A DNA stretch of 64,000 bases, from positions 1,054,001 to 1,118,000 of the forward strand of contig JAQOTA010000065.1 in the NCBI GenBank assembly GCA_029532415.1. The letters run 5' to 3'. This document shows positions 9,598 to 20,582 of the stretch, in pieces. The first letter of the stretch is position 1; the number at the start of each line of letters is the position of its first letter. This DNA comes from Marasmius tenuissimus (Eukaryota; Basidiomycota; Agaricomycetes; Agaricales; Marasmiaceae). The position numbers were made by a program, and so were the translations under genes. Under the pieces are notes generated by a model. The model had not been told where the DNA came from and ran no database searches. It was given only the letters and a program-made list of their open reading frames with translations.

Positions 9598-10785
9598 TCA
9601 CTTCCTCGTATACCCTGGGAACTTCTCCAATAACTGCGTGTTGAACTCCTCCAAAGGTGGGCAATTACGGCCCTCCAACGGAGTCCTCAACCGTCGAAGC
9701 GCCCCCACCACATCCCCAACCACTCCCTTCAAGATGTCCGGCGTGACTGCCTGAGCGGCAGCCTCCACAATAAAGCACAACAAGTTGTCACCTTCCAATA
9801 AGGTCTCCGCGTTGAGCACGCCTCCCGTGAAATCCTCGAGAGACACTCCAGTGAAGGAATCTACCGTTCCTGTGTTACCCCCGACGGACAGGAAGATCGG
9901 GTACTCCAGTGCGGCGGCGAGAGCGTCAGCCGTGTAGGGCACTATACCATAATCATCCCCCACAGAGCGTTTGTACCAGTTGTCTGGAATGCGTTCCCAG
10001 CCCTCCTGATAGACGAAATCCGAGGGAGTATCTCCGGAGACGGCGAAGAAAGACTTGAGAATATGTCGATCGAGGATTCCCTCTGGATGTTCTGCGGACC
10101 TGTTCGCCATGAAGCGTTGTATGAAAAGGAACCCAGCTGGTTGAACAGCTACGCCACTGAACGCGCCGTTGAAGAAGTTGGGATTATGATGGATACTCTC
10201 GTGAAAACGTTCGTTGCGGAATTGGTTCAGCAAGGGCACGTCGTAGTTGACCTCGGAGTCAGGTTTACCGGCTTGTTTGTCGTATAGGGATTTAAACTGT
10301 GTCATGTTGAGATGGACGTCGTCCCCTGTCTCGTACAAATCGCCTCTCGTGGTTGAAACGTCCGTCTCGTATTTGTTGTGGCTACCGGAGAGGCCTAAAG
10401 GATGCCCGAGGATAGGACCGATGGGGGGAGGACCGCCGATAGAGAACGTAGCAAGATCGCCGGTCATGAGTGAGCCATAGATAGAAAGGAATGTACCCAA
10501 GTCTAAGCCCATGCCAAAGACGTCGTGGGTAGCTGAGATGAACTCGTCTACAGTGGCGATGCCGTTGTGGGGAAGGTAATTGTGATTGGCGAGGGCATTG
10601 AGACCTGGACAGGGACCTCGTAGGTCTCCATGGCCAGGAGGAACGAATTCGTGTTGTCCTCCAACATCGATGCGTTGGGTGTGCGGGTCAAAATCAGGAC
10701 TGCGGCGCGTTGAACTCGAGGATGAAGACGCGGCCGTGCATTGGCAGACGGCGATGAGAGCTATGAGGAAAGAGTGAGAAAACAT
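9598..10785 (-). CDS. Secreted heme-thiolate peroxidase (unspecific peroxygenase-like), copy 3
   Basis: An intact intronless frame of 395 residues. Signal sequence is about residues 1-20, then a Ser-rich stretch, the heme-Cys motif GPCPGLNALANHN, ETDVSTTRGD, and AVQPAG at the distal acid-base position. It differs from copy 1 mainly by scattered substitutions in the C-terminal 130 residues (for example EAAAQAVTPDIL). It is convergent with ARD-like gene 3, reproducing the arrangement of gene 1 plus copy 1. The two ARD/peroxidase units are therefore a segmental duplication of about 3 kb. Family assignment is secure from the Cys motif and overall layout; substrate is unknown. Confidence 0.85.
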   Translation of the reverse strand: MFSHSFLIALIAVCQCTAASSSSSSTRRSPDFDPHTQRIDVGGQHEFVPPGHGDLRGPCPGLNALANHNYLPHNGIATVDEFISATHDVFGMGLDLGTFLSIYGSLMTGDLATFSIGGPPPIGPILGHPLGLSGSHNKYETDVSTTRGDLYETGDDVHLNMTQFKSLYDKQAGKPDSEVNYDVPLLNQFRNERFHESIHHNPNFFNGAFSGVAVQPAGFLFIQRFMANRSAEHPEGILDRHILKSFFAVSGDTPSDFVYQEGWERIPDNWYKRSVGDDYGIVPYTADALAAALEYPIFLSVGGNTGTVDSFTGVSLEDFTGGVLNAETLLEGDNLLCFIVEAAAQAVTPDILKGVVGDVVGALRRLRTPLEGRNCPPLEEFNTQLLEKFPGYTRK

Positions 10786-12439
10786 TGCCGATGGTATCAG
10801 GGGTGAAAAAATGGCAGTCGACCTGGATTGAAGTACTGAGGCTCGATTTGCTCAGCGGACCTCACGAATCTATATGTAGCTTGGGAGCTCAGATGGCCAT
10901 TGTCAGGTGGACGACACTCTGCAGATATTGGGTCCCTAACCGTCCCTTAGACTTCTTCATCAATTCATCCGGTTCTTCTGGTCACCAGAGCCTCGCGATC
11001 TGCATGGTATCTTCCAAAGTAGTTAAGATTCAGAAGATGATGGATACTACATACCCCCAACATACCTCATCGTCTATAGAGGAGCATGTCGACAGATTCC
11101 AGCAGTCGACTCATAGTGATCTGTAATAGAACGGCGGAAATTTGATCACGAGAATGTGCCTTTTTTCAACCAGTTTTAACTTTTGAGCGAGCTGAACGAC
11201 GGCATTCGAGAGAATACGCGGAATTGAAGGAGCAAGGGAATAAGCGTCAATAGGTGCTGGAGGAAAACCATTTGTAATTAATATAATTTATAAATATTCG
11301 CATTGTCATGCGCGCTTCGCGCTTGATTCCGCCCTACCACCACGTCGTTCGAGCCAGCTTATGCAGGTCTCTAGAGCTTCTGAATCTAGTGGACTCCCAC
11401 GCGAACACCCCTTCACGACTATCTTCTGAAGAACAAACAAAAGTTGGACTCTGTGCTACCCTATCGGAACAGTCATCAAATATTCGAAGCAGGCTTCGAC
11501 CTGAGAGCGGGTCAGGCTTGCAATGGTGGAAGGTGTCCTTACGGTCGTGAGTCAAAGAATTTCTCGCTAGCGTGCCTAACAAACCTTTTCTTCTGGATTT
11601 GAGAGTTCAAGCCAGTCGTCCGATGAAACCTGAAGGCCTGAATCTAGGCTATCTACCTTTACTTTACCTCGATTTTCGACATACGCAGCCTTGAAGCCCT
11701 AAAATTCTAGCGCAGACGTCCCAGTACTCAATAATGTTTGTCCACCACCGCTACAACTACCGTCCACGCCAGCGACTTGATTGCTTTCCAAGACTCCAAT
11801 TGACTTACAATTGACTCGTCTCCAACGAAAAAATTCGCGCTCTGAAAGTCAACCATCGGGCCCTCAGGTCTCAACGGTAGCCGCGCTCAAGGACCTGTTC
11901 AGGACTCAAACTCTGCTTACGGACAGTCTCAAGGAAGCCTGAACGACTTCACACGGGAGGGTATTCTGGGGTTGCTGGCATGGTGTGTGACCTCGCTTCT
12001 CGCGTGGACGTTGAGGTCCACTGACGATATTTTTCGAAGATCATTGGCGCAGCTTGAAAAGAGCATTCTGAACAAACGAGAGGATAAATTACGGGAATAC
12101 ATTCAACGCAAAATAGCTCAGCCAATCATGCATCATGTCTTGTACCATAAGGGCTTATCCTTTGTACTTCCCATTGCGCTATACTAGCATGATAACCGAC
12201 GTATGTCTCCCGTTCTTGGACTCCTTTTGATAAAAAACTGATGACATACGGGTCTTCAGGCCTCACGTTAGGCCTCACGTTGCGATATATGTTGCTTACC
12301 GATGGTATTTCTAGCTTGTGGCGGGCATGTGAACTCGTTTTTCGATCCAGCGCCGAGCGGGGATTCGACGGTCTCCCAAACTGTCACAAAATATATCGTC
12401 AGAGGACCTGTTCTCGTGTTCTTTCCTCCCAATCTCATT
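10786..12439. other. Spacer with duplicated flank and an ARD-like relic
   Basis: About 10,860-11,560 repeats the flank of peroxidase copy 1. From about 11,700 there is a decayed segment annotated separately. About 12,345-12,439 is the shared upstream block of ARD-like gene 4. No intact gene is seen. Confidence 0.55.
11734..12187 (+). pseudogene. Decayed relic with ARD-like start and hydrophobic segment
   Basis: Weak relative of the relics at 14,034-14,900 and 16,486-17,640. It begins near ATGTTTGTCCACCACCGCTAC, followed by a stop-containing stretch and a hydrophobic run (ILGLLAWCVTSLLAWTL, about 11,955-12,010) leading into a charged helical-looking tail (LEKSILNKREDKLREYIQRK). I cannot assign a function. 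The connection to the two better copies rests on position and partial similarity only. Confidence 0.35.
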
Positions 12440-13279
12440 ATGTCTCTACGAGCATACTATCGCGATCCAATCGTTGGAGGCTTGACTTTGCCGCTAGACT
12501 CTGGGCGCCCCGTTTCAGAACAGAGACTTCGGGCTCTGGGATTGAAGTGGTGGTTGTTAGAAGGATCTCCAGATCAACGTATGAAAACATTCAATGAGCT
12601 TACCAAGAGCCTTGGGTTTGTGGACGGAGACCATGAGCACGTCTTCGATCTGAGCAAACAGACCGGGTTCCCGCATGATCCTACTATGGTTCGCGTTCAA
12701 TCTTGTTTGGCGGTATATTCAGATCGCTCAAGGCTTCGTTTCTTGTATTCCGCTAGGAGCCAAAAGCCGCGTTGGAATCGTGGGGGCAGGAGTGCGTATC
12801 AATTTGTGTTTTTGCTCTCAACAGAAATCTTACTGACCCGACCCGACCATTTCCCATTAGTATGCTGCTACCCTTTCCCAACTTCACTATGTATGTCGAG
12901 GGTAACATGTACGTCGATATCAAAGGTATCTACTTTTGCCCTTTTCTTGAACAAACAAAGTCTAAAGGTTAGTTTACCTGTTAACACAGAACCTGGCACC
13001 GACTCCTTCATCCGGCTCGTGGTTCCCCCAGAGTTCGCTATTTTCTACCCAGGCGGTACGATCGCCCAAGCTTCGAGTCATCAAGATACCCTACTGGGCA
13101 TCACAGCCCATTCACTATTCAGGGTGAGCCAATTCTTCGGAAACCTCACGAGGCTCGCCACTGACATGAATACTTAGGGCACGGACCCTGCCTCCTTCTT
13201 CGTCTTTGGTAAGGAAGTAGACAAACACCCCGCGAGAGTAGATTATGTGCGAAGTGTTCTCGACGGCGCGGAGGCCTAG
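12440..13279 (+). CDS. ARD-like cupin paralog 4
   Basis: Exons 12440-12688, 12757-12791, 12861-12925, 12990-13123 and 13178-13279 give 194 residues. Exon 1 is more diverged than in neighbours (DPIVGGLTLPLDSGRP, WWLLEGSPDQRMKTF). The ligand region reads MLLPFPNFTMYVEGNMYVDI and the fourth-ligand site YPGGTIAQASS. All splice sites are GT-AG and all phases match the family. The longer upstream in-frame start at 12302 is not supported, because it lies in the conserved upstream block. Confidence 0.8.
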
Positions 13280-15113
13280 TGGAAGCCTCTCCCTCCTCAA
13301 TCAATAGTGAATTTGGGCGTATAGGCGTTCGGTACAAACTTCGTAGTACAAAATACAGCGAACGGTCTCCGAGTCCTGGCCCACAAGCTCACACCTGCTG
13401 GCACCTCTCAAACCGAGAGTTCTGGCACGTATGCTTGAGTGTGACGTCGGCGCATCAGCCATCAACGTTTGAAACAGAGTTGGTTTCGGTCGTGATGTGA
13501 TTGGCTATTGCTGAACTCTTCATATGTCGGGTGTAGGAGTCTGGAGCCAAGGTTTAGAGAAAGTTGGCACCGGGGAGTAAGCGCTAAGCGATGAGGCACC
13601 CCATGAGCGCCTCGCTCCCTGTTCCGATTTAACCGCCGTCAAACCATCATTCAAACCAGCTCTCCAACCTCTGACATAGCGGCTCAGAACCGGCCTCAGT
13701 ATGAGATCAAGAACATATTATCTTTTCATGGATTTTCGAAGATTAGGAACAGACAAGACTTTCTTCATTATGCAACCCTGGCAGCTATGGGAGGAGGCTT
13801 CAGAGCTGGCTAAGCTTGCGATCTGAATCGTGCACTGGAAGGTGTCCCCACGATCGTGGATACCCATCAGTCTGAAAAACTTTTCTTCTAGTTCCGAGGG
13901 TTCAAACCAGTCATCCAGTAACAACCAAATCTCAATTCCGGCCAACTGTCTTCAATCCACTTCGATCTTTGACACGCACAAGGGCATAGAAATTCCGAGC
14001 TTGTAACGCGAACATCCCCATACTCCTACAACATGCGTGCTCACCACCGTCTCACCACCGTGACAAGCTCAACAACGTCAGCTACCTGGCCGCTTCCTAA
14101 GACTGCAATTTGCCCGTCTCCGACATCAGCGATCACAGGGACGCCGCCCTCAAGTTGAACGGTGAGCACGCAGTCGAATAGCTGTGTTTTCTTTTCTCCC
14201 ACTAACATCTACCAAGTTTTCCCCTGAACATTCTCACTCACTTTCCGACCGACTATGTGTGTCTATCATTGCGGGCATAATGCAAGCGACTTATCCATCC
14301 CTTATAACCCCAACTGACCTGTCTCTGACGGGAGACTACGCGTTCTCAAAATCAACCGTCAGACGTCTGTCCTCTCGTTGGCACCGACGCACAACATCAG
14401 GCCAGGCTCAACGGCCTGTCCGAGAGCTTAAGCTTTGTTTCTGGATGGTCTCAATCAAATTTGCGCGACAGTGGGATGGGGTGGGGTGGGGTGGACGTGG
14501 TTTGTGCTGAGTACTCCGCTCCCAACGTTCTAGGTTCGAACTGACGAGAACTTTTGTGCTCTGTTGAGCCCTCCAGGCTTCTCTTACTTCAAGGGAGGTT
14601 GAACTGTATGGACAACGTTTCCCATTCTTCTCTGGCTTCTGCACTATCGCAAGCCAATCCAGGAAACCAGCAAGCTCCGATTGTATATCTGCTTCTGTGA
14701 ATTCATGTCTCGGAATCCAACCGCGCCATGACCATTATTCCGAGGAACCGACTTGAATGCCGCACGATCTTGCCAGGTTCATTGGAGTCTTCAGTGGCAC
14801 TTCCATCTGACCTTGACGCGCCTTTCCTTCCCTCTAGGAACCCCAGAACACCCACGCGTAGTCCTTCCTTGCGATGCCGTTCAATCACGCACTTACAGCT
14901 GTGTTCATTCAGCGCCTAAATCAAGACTTAATGTTCCCCATTCTCAGACTCTTCGAAGATAAACTTATTCGGGCCCCCGTGTCTATTCAAGCCTACGAAT
15001 TGGTGTCTTTTTCGGTCCAGCGGAGATTCAATGTCCTTCCATGCTGTCACAAAGCTCATACTAATAGATCATCAGAAGACCTGCTGTGGTCTTCTCACAT
15101 TCCCATTTTCCTT
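13280..15113. other. Spacer with repeat blocks and relic
   Basis: About 13,395-13,650 is another copy of the 4.9/16.0 kb spacer repeat. The relic at 14,034-14,900 follows, then the conserved upstream block of gene 5 (about 15,016-15,113). A GGGGT-rich run (GGGATGGGGTGGGGTGGGG, about 14,472-14,490) is present. No intact gene. Confidence 0.55.
14034..14900 (+). pseudogene. Decayed ARD-like relic, copy at 14 kb
   Basis: Homologous to 16,486-17,640 but more damaged. An exon-like start at 14,034 (MRAHHR...) is followed by an in-frame stop where the 16 kb copy reads LAAIQYRD. A second ARD-like segment is at about 14,250-14,450 (CAGACGT...GCACCGACGCACAACATCAGGCC block shared with 16,900). The trailing part matches the 17 kb hydrophobic segment with large deletions. 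Codons are interrupted throughout, so this is a fossil. Confidence 0.55.
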
Positions 15114-15937
15114 ATGTCTCTACGTGCGTATTATCGCGATCCAACTGCCGGGGACTTGAGTTTACCCCAGGATTCTGGACGCCCTGTTTCAGAGCAGAAG
15201 CTTCGCGCTCTGGGATGTAAGTGGTGGTTGGTAGAAGGATCTCTGGATCAACGTATGGAAAAATTCAAGGAACTTTCCAAAAGCCTTGGGTTCGAGGATG
15301 GAGATTATGAACACTTCTACGATCTGAGCAAACAGACCGGGACGCCGCATGATCTAGCTATGGTTCGTGTTTCGGTTCAAAATCAAAAGGCATCGTCGCT
15401 AAAGGTGATGTTGTACCTTGTTCTCCACCAGATGCCAAAAGACGTAGCACAGATGTGGGGCCAGAAGTGCGTCGCATTCACTTGTCTCTGCACAACCAAA
15501 GATCTCATTGCCCCTGCCGTTACTCAATAGCAATCTACTTTCATTCAACGTTCTTGTCTTGTATGTCGCTGGTAAAGCGTATCTCGATCTCAAGGGTATT
15601 GACTTTTCGCCTTTTTTTGCGTGATTGTTTGGCTGACCCGTTGGGAAAGAACCCGGCACCGATGCCTTCATCAGGCTTGTAATCCCGCCGAAGTATGCTC
15701 TTTTCTGCCCGGGTGGTACGGTCTTCTAGGCGTCCGGTCATGAAGACGCTCTACTGGACGTCGCAGTCCATGTATTATTCAGGGTGAGCTGATCATTCAA
15801 GGAACCTGAATCTCATTATTGAGGCTGGTGTGTAGGCCACGGACCCCGCTTCTGTCGTCACTTTCGGCGAGGAAGTAGATAAACACCCCACTAGAGTGGA
15901 CTATGTGCAAAGTGTTACCGGCGGCACAGAGGCCTAA
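15114..15937 (+). pseudogene. ARD-like cupin paralog 5, nonsense codon in exon 4
   Basis: Exons 15114-15362, 15432-15466, 15531-15595, 15650-about 15783 and 15836-15937 are all recognisable with the family phases. In exon 4, at 15727-15729, TAG stands where every other copy has the conserved Gln after the P-x-G turn (CPGGTVF then stop). Exon 2 also ends AA instead of GA before its donor. The rest, including the final ATDPASVVTFGEE region, is otherwise undamaged. This suggests recent inactivation. A truncated protein of about 143 residues, lacking the last cupin strands, is the alternative. Confidence 0.8.
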
Positions 15938-17938
15938 CCGAAGCTTCCCTCCCCAACTGAAACCGGAAGTATAATATGTACATATAGGCCTTCGGTACGG
16001 GTTTGATAGTACAGAATAAAGCGAACTGTTCCTCACCTGTCTGTCGGTATTTCGAATGAAGAGTTCTGGAACGTATGCAGCTTTCAAGCGCAGTGAAGTC
16101 GGCACTTAAGCCATTATTTTGACACTGAGGTTTTGACTATATAAAGGTGCTTTTTCAGTCAATTCCGGGAACGTCAGACGATGGAATCCGGAATCTGAAA
16201 GGGAAGGCCAGAGTTGGAGAAAGTTGGCGCCGGAGTGGGCGCTTCTCGCTCCTTGTTTTCGTACAACCGCCATCAAACCGGCGTCCAAACCAGCTCTTCA
16301 ACCATAGCGACTCAGTACTGGTAGAAGCCTCAGTATGAGATCAAGGACATCTCTTCACAGCTACTTCTCAAGATTCAGAACGGACAAGGCTTTATCAAAT
16401 CTCAGCTCAGCCAACTATCTCCAGTTCACTTCGATTCTCGACACGCACAAGGTTGTCGACGCTACCGGCACCCCTGTAACTGACCATGGGTGCCTACTAC
16501 CGTGACAAGTTCAACGATGCCAGCTACCTAGCCGCTATTCAATATCGTGATCGGCCCGTCCCTGATAACAATGGTCACAGGGAGCTCGCTCTCGAGCTAA
16601 ACGGTGAGCACGCGATTGTTGACTAGTTTTTCTCACTAACACGTCCAACAAGCTTTTCACCCGCTAGTCATGAGGCCGTAAGCTTGAGGAGCTTGAGGGC
16701 TTATACTAGTACACTTCATCGGCCCCTTGGTTACGACGAAACGCGTATAAAAAGACCTCAAATCCATGTTGAACATTCTCATATCCTCGCCCACTTTCCG
16801 ACCGATTAGTACGTGTGCCCATTATTGCGACAACAACGCGAGTGACTTATCCATCCGTCATGACTCCAACCGACCTGTCCCTGATGGGAGACTTCGCGTT
16901 TTGAATCATCGGATGTCTGGACTCTCAACGGCACCAACACAACATCAGGCCATGCTCAGCGACCTGTCCCAGAGTTTAAACTCCGTCTCTGGATAGTCTC
17001 GGGACTTCCTGTACGACTCCAAGTAGGCAGAGGGTGGGGCTCCGCGAATGGATGGTGTTATTTGTGCTCGGTGCTCCATTGTCAACGTTCTAGGCTCGCC
17101 TAACGACATTTTTTGCAGTCGGCTGAGCAGCGAATGGCTTATTTTGCGGGGGAGTCAGTACGATAACCCCGATTGTACCGAGAACGACCTTCTCACAGCT
17201 CCTTACCCCAGCGTCGTGATTGCCGTCGAGACTTCACTTATCGTGCTATTTGCGCTCGTCCTCTGGCTCCCTCTCACTCTGTGGGATTTCTTTATGCAAC
17301 GTTCCCAGTCTTCTCTGGCTTCCGCATTATCGCAGACTAATCCAAGAAATCGCCACCATGCTGTGTGACGGTACAACCCCCAAAAAAGCTCCCACCGTGT
17401 GCTTCTGTACCTCTGTATGTTTGGAACGTAATTCTCTTTTTGCGTTACATTCACCGCGTCATGACCACTACTCAGGGAAGCAACTGGAATGCCGCACAAT
17501 CCTCCAATGGCACATGCCATCAGAGTCTTTGGTGGCTCGTTCAACTGACCTTGATGCGTTATTCATGTTCTCCAGGAGCCTCAAACATCCTCGTTGGCAG
17601 TTCAAATACAGGGGTGAGTACTTCCTTTCAACCTTGTGATTATTTGCCGAGCTCACAGCTGCAACGGCCCATAGCATGCTCCTATCACACCAATTCAAAA
17701 TGCACTTCCGTTTATGTTATACCAGTACGGAATCCAGACCCAACATACGTTCCCGGTTCTCAGACTCTTTTCGAGGGTAAGCCTGTTCGGGTCCTCATCA
17801 TGCGACGTGTTCACCCCACAACATATGAACGAGATTTTTTGGTCCAGTGGGGATTCAACGCCCTTCCAAACTGTGGCGAGAGCTCATATTAATAGATCAA
17901 AGAACCTGCTCTTATGCTCTCGCATTCCCATCCTTGTC
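15938..17938. other. Spacer with repeat blocks, TATA-like site and relic
   Basis: About 16,040-16,290 repeats the 4.9 and 13.4 kb spacers and contains TATATAAAGG at about 16,138. The relic at 16,486-17,640 follows. The last 95 bases are the upstream block of gene 6. No intact gene is seen. Confidence 0.55.
16486..17640 (+). pseudogene. Best-preserved ARD-like relic with membrane segment
   Basis: Two successive ARD exon-1-like segments are visible. The first is MGAYYRDKFNDASYLAA...RDRPVPDNNG (16,486-16,603, followed by a GTGAGC donor). The second reads AHYCDNNASDLSIRHDSNRP (about 16,806-16,996) and ends in a stop. Both match the AYYRD...DLSLPHDSGRPVP start of the intact genes. A segment with a strong hydrophobic run (VIAVETSLIVLFALVLWLPL, about 17,215-17,275) lies downstream and is shared in damaged form with 14.5 kb. 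Whether the two parts ever formed one membrane-anchored protein is unknown; no complete model could be built. Confidence 0.5.
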
Positions 17939-18761
17939 ATGTCTTTACGAGCATATTATCGCACTCCAACAGCTGGAGACTTAGGTTTACCCAACGACTC
18001 TGGACGCCCCGTCTCGGAGGAGAAGCTTCGTGCTCTGGGATGTAAATGGTGGTCGGTAGAGGGGTCTCCAGATCAACGTATGAAGACATTCAGAGAACTT
18101 TCCAAATCCCTTGGATTCGAAGATGGAGGTAACGAGCACCTCTTCGATCTGAGCAAGGAGACTGCCGGGTCGCCGCATGATCTTACTTTGGTTCGTGTTT
18201 GATTTGCATTTCAGATACCCCGTTGCTCAACGTCTCATACCATGCTCTGGAATCAGGCGCCAAAAGCTGTAATGGAGTCATGGGGGAAAGAGTGCGTTGC
18301 GTTCACCGTCTTGCTGTATTTCCGAGAGAAATCTGACTGCCTCAACAGCGTCCTAGTCCCCGACCCCATCTTCGTCTTGTATAGGACTGGTAATATCTAC
18401 ATTGATCTCAAAGGTATCAGTTTTTGCCTTTATGATTATTTTGGATGATCACAGATCGGTTGACCTGTTGACGAAGAACCAGACACCGATTCCTACATCA
18501 GACTTGTAATTCCGCCACAGTATGCTATTTTCTACCCGGGCGGCACCATCGTCCAAGCGTCCAGTCATGACAACTCGCTGGACCTCTCAGCCCACATACT
18601 CTTTAGGGTAAGTTGATTGTTTCAGTTTTCACCAGAATTAGTACTTACCTTTACACGAGGGTACGGACCTCGCTTCCGTTCTTGTTTTCGGTGAGGAGGT
18701 GGACAAGCACCCCGCTAGGGTAGATTATTTTCGAAGCGTCCGTAGCGATGTAGAGGCCTGA
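17939..18761 (+). CDS. ARD-like cupin paralog 6
   Basis: Exons 17939-18190, 18257-18291, 18349-18413, 18477-18607 and 18660-18761 give 194 residues. Exon 1 has one extra codon (SKETAGSPHD), shared with paralogs 7 and 11. Ligand region: VLVPDPIFVLYRTGNIYIDL; fourth site: YPGGTIVQASS. The C-terminus EEVDKHPARVDYFRSV aligns with the late NPYRxEYL element of true ARDs. No damage seen. Confidence 0.8.
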
Positions 18762-19113
18762 TCGCCTGATCGGCGCCGCACTAGCGCCCGCCAGAGATGT
18801 GAACTTCGAAGTACTGTTCAAGTTTGTTCCGAGTGGACTTCCGATATCGATTTGATACGACAGAATGAAAGCGAATCCCAAGTCTGTTTCATCAGCGCGA
18901 GAATCAATGTATGTCCCCCGTTCTCAGATAAGCCCATCAAAGTCGTTCGGGTCCTCATCGTGTTTCTAGTCCCAATACCCCCAAATGTAGGAGCTGGTAT
19001 TAAATTTTTCTCGGTCCGGCGGGACTTTAACAGCGTTCTAAAACGCCACAAAAACTGATACTAATAGACCATCGGATGACCTACTCTGATGCTCTCATAT
19101 TCCTATTCCCGCC
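18762..19113. other. Spacer between ARD-like genes 6 and 7
   Basis: 352 bases. The last roughly 100 are the family upstream block. The rest resembles the 3' flank of gene 7 (GATATCGAT...ACGACAGAA block, also at about 20,010). No gene seen. Confidence 0.5.
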
Positions 19114-19948
19114 ATGTCTCTACGAGCGTACTATCGCAATCCAACAGCTGGGGACTTGAGTTTGCCTTTAGACTCTGGACGCCCCGTCTCGGAGGAGAAG
19201 CTTCGTGCTCTGGGATGTAAGTGGTGGTCGGTAGAGGGGTCTTTAGATCAGCGTATGAAGACGTTCAGGGAGCTCTCGAGGACCCTTGGGTTTAAAGACG
19301 GAGACACCGAGCACTTCTTTGATCTGAGCAAGGAGACCGCCGGGTCGCCGCATGATCTTGCTATGGTCTGTGTTCGAACTTGCTTCGTGGATGCGCCAGT
19401 ATTTGCTCAAGGCCTTGTATATTGTTCGGTAACCAGGCGCCAAAAGCTATATTGGAGTCATGGGGGAAAGAGTGCGTCGCATTCATCTCGTCTACTGTAT
19501 TCCCAACAGAAACCTTACTATTGTCGCAATAGCCTCCTTATCCCCGACCCCATCATTGTCTTGTATGTCGCTAGTAACATGTACATTGATCTCAAAGGTA
19601 CTGACTTCAATCTTTTTCTCGGGTGGTACAAGTTAGATTGACCTGTTGATTACTTAGAGCCCAGCACCGACTCTTTCATTCGGCTTGTAGTCCCGCCAAA
19701 GTATGCAATTTTTTACCCAGGTGGTACGGTGTTCCAAGCATCCAGTCACGACGACGACTTGCTAGGTCTTCAAGTCCATGTGCTTTACAAGGTGCGCTTG
19801 TCCGAATGATCATCAACCTCAAATCTAACCTCTCACTCACATGTAGGGCACGGACCCCGCCAATGTTTTCGTCTTTGGCGAGGAAGTGGACAAGCACCCC
19901 GCCAGGGTGGACTATGTTCAACATGTCTGTAGCGACGCCGAAGCCTGA
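19114..19948 (+). CDS. ARD-like cupin paralog 7
   Basis: Exons 19114-19365, 19437-19471, 19533-19597, 19658-19791 and 19847-19948 give 195 residues. Intron 1 uses a GTCTGT donor. Ligand region: LLIPDPIIVLYVASNMYIDL; fourth site: YPGGTVFQASS. Closest to paralog 6 in exons 1-3 and lying next to it, so the pair is probably a recent tandem duplicate. Confidence 0.8.
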
Positions 19949-20582
19949 TCTCTGCCGCACCAGTGGCTGAAAGAACTGTAACTGAGTCTGCGTAGTGTCC
20001 TAGTGGACCTTCGATATCGATACGACAGAAGAAAAGCAAACAATTTCTATGATGACCCACCTCACATCTGCTTAGTATCATCTGCTGAGTCGTATCGTGG
20101 GCCTGAAATGTACGCTCGAGTGGGAAGTTAACCGTCGAGCGCCTCCAGCAGACTGAACTTTGAACGGTGATTGTTGCAAAGGAGGTCATATGATACGTGA
20201 GTTCATTGGATGGAAGTTCAAGCAGTTTCGCGGCAGTTTGGAATCGTTTTGACCTACCCTACACTGGCTTGTCTCCGGGCCGCGTTCCTAGGTGCTCACA
20301 CCGTAGGAGAGTTTCAACGCTTTTCTCTCCTACAAATTCCATCACGTACCCACAACTCTCTCTGAAATCTACACCAGTCTCCATGCATAACTTCATAGCT
20401 CATAGGAACAGATAGACTATGCTCTCAAGGTCCTCTGAAGTTTGTTCTCGTGCTACATGGGTTAGCCTCGGGAAATTATTTGGAGAAAGAACTATGACGG
20501 CTACCTATTCACACACGAAGAACACCTACATACCCACAGGTCAATCGATTATTAAAAACCGCAACCTTTCTTCAGTTCTATC
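19949..20582. other. Spacer, nothing recognised
   Basis: 634 bases separating the MSLRAYY-type genes from the shorter MRAYY-type subgroup. The upstream block of the MSLRAYY genes is absent here. No repeat, gene or RNA recognised. Confidence 0.4.
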
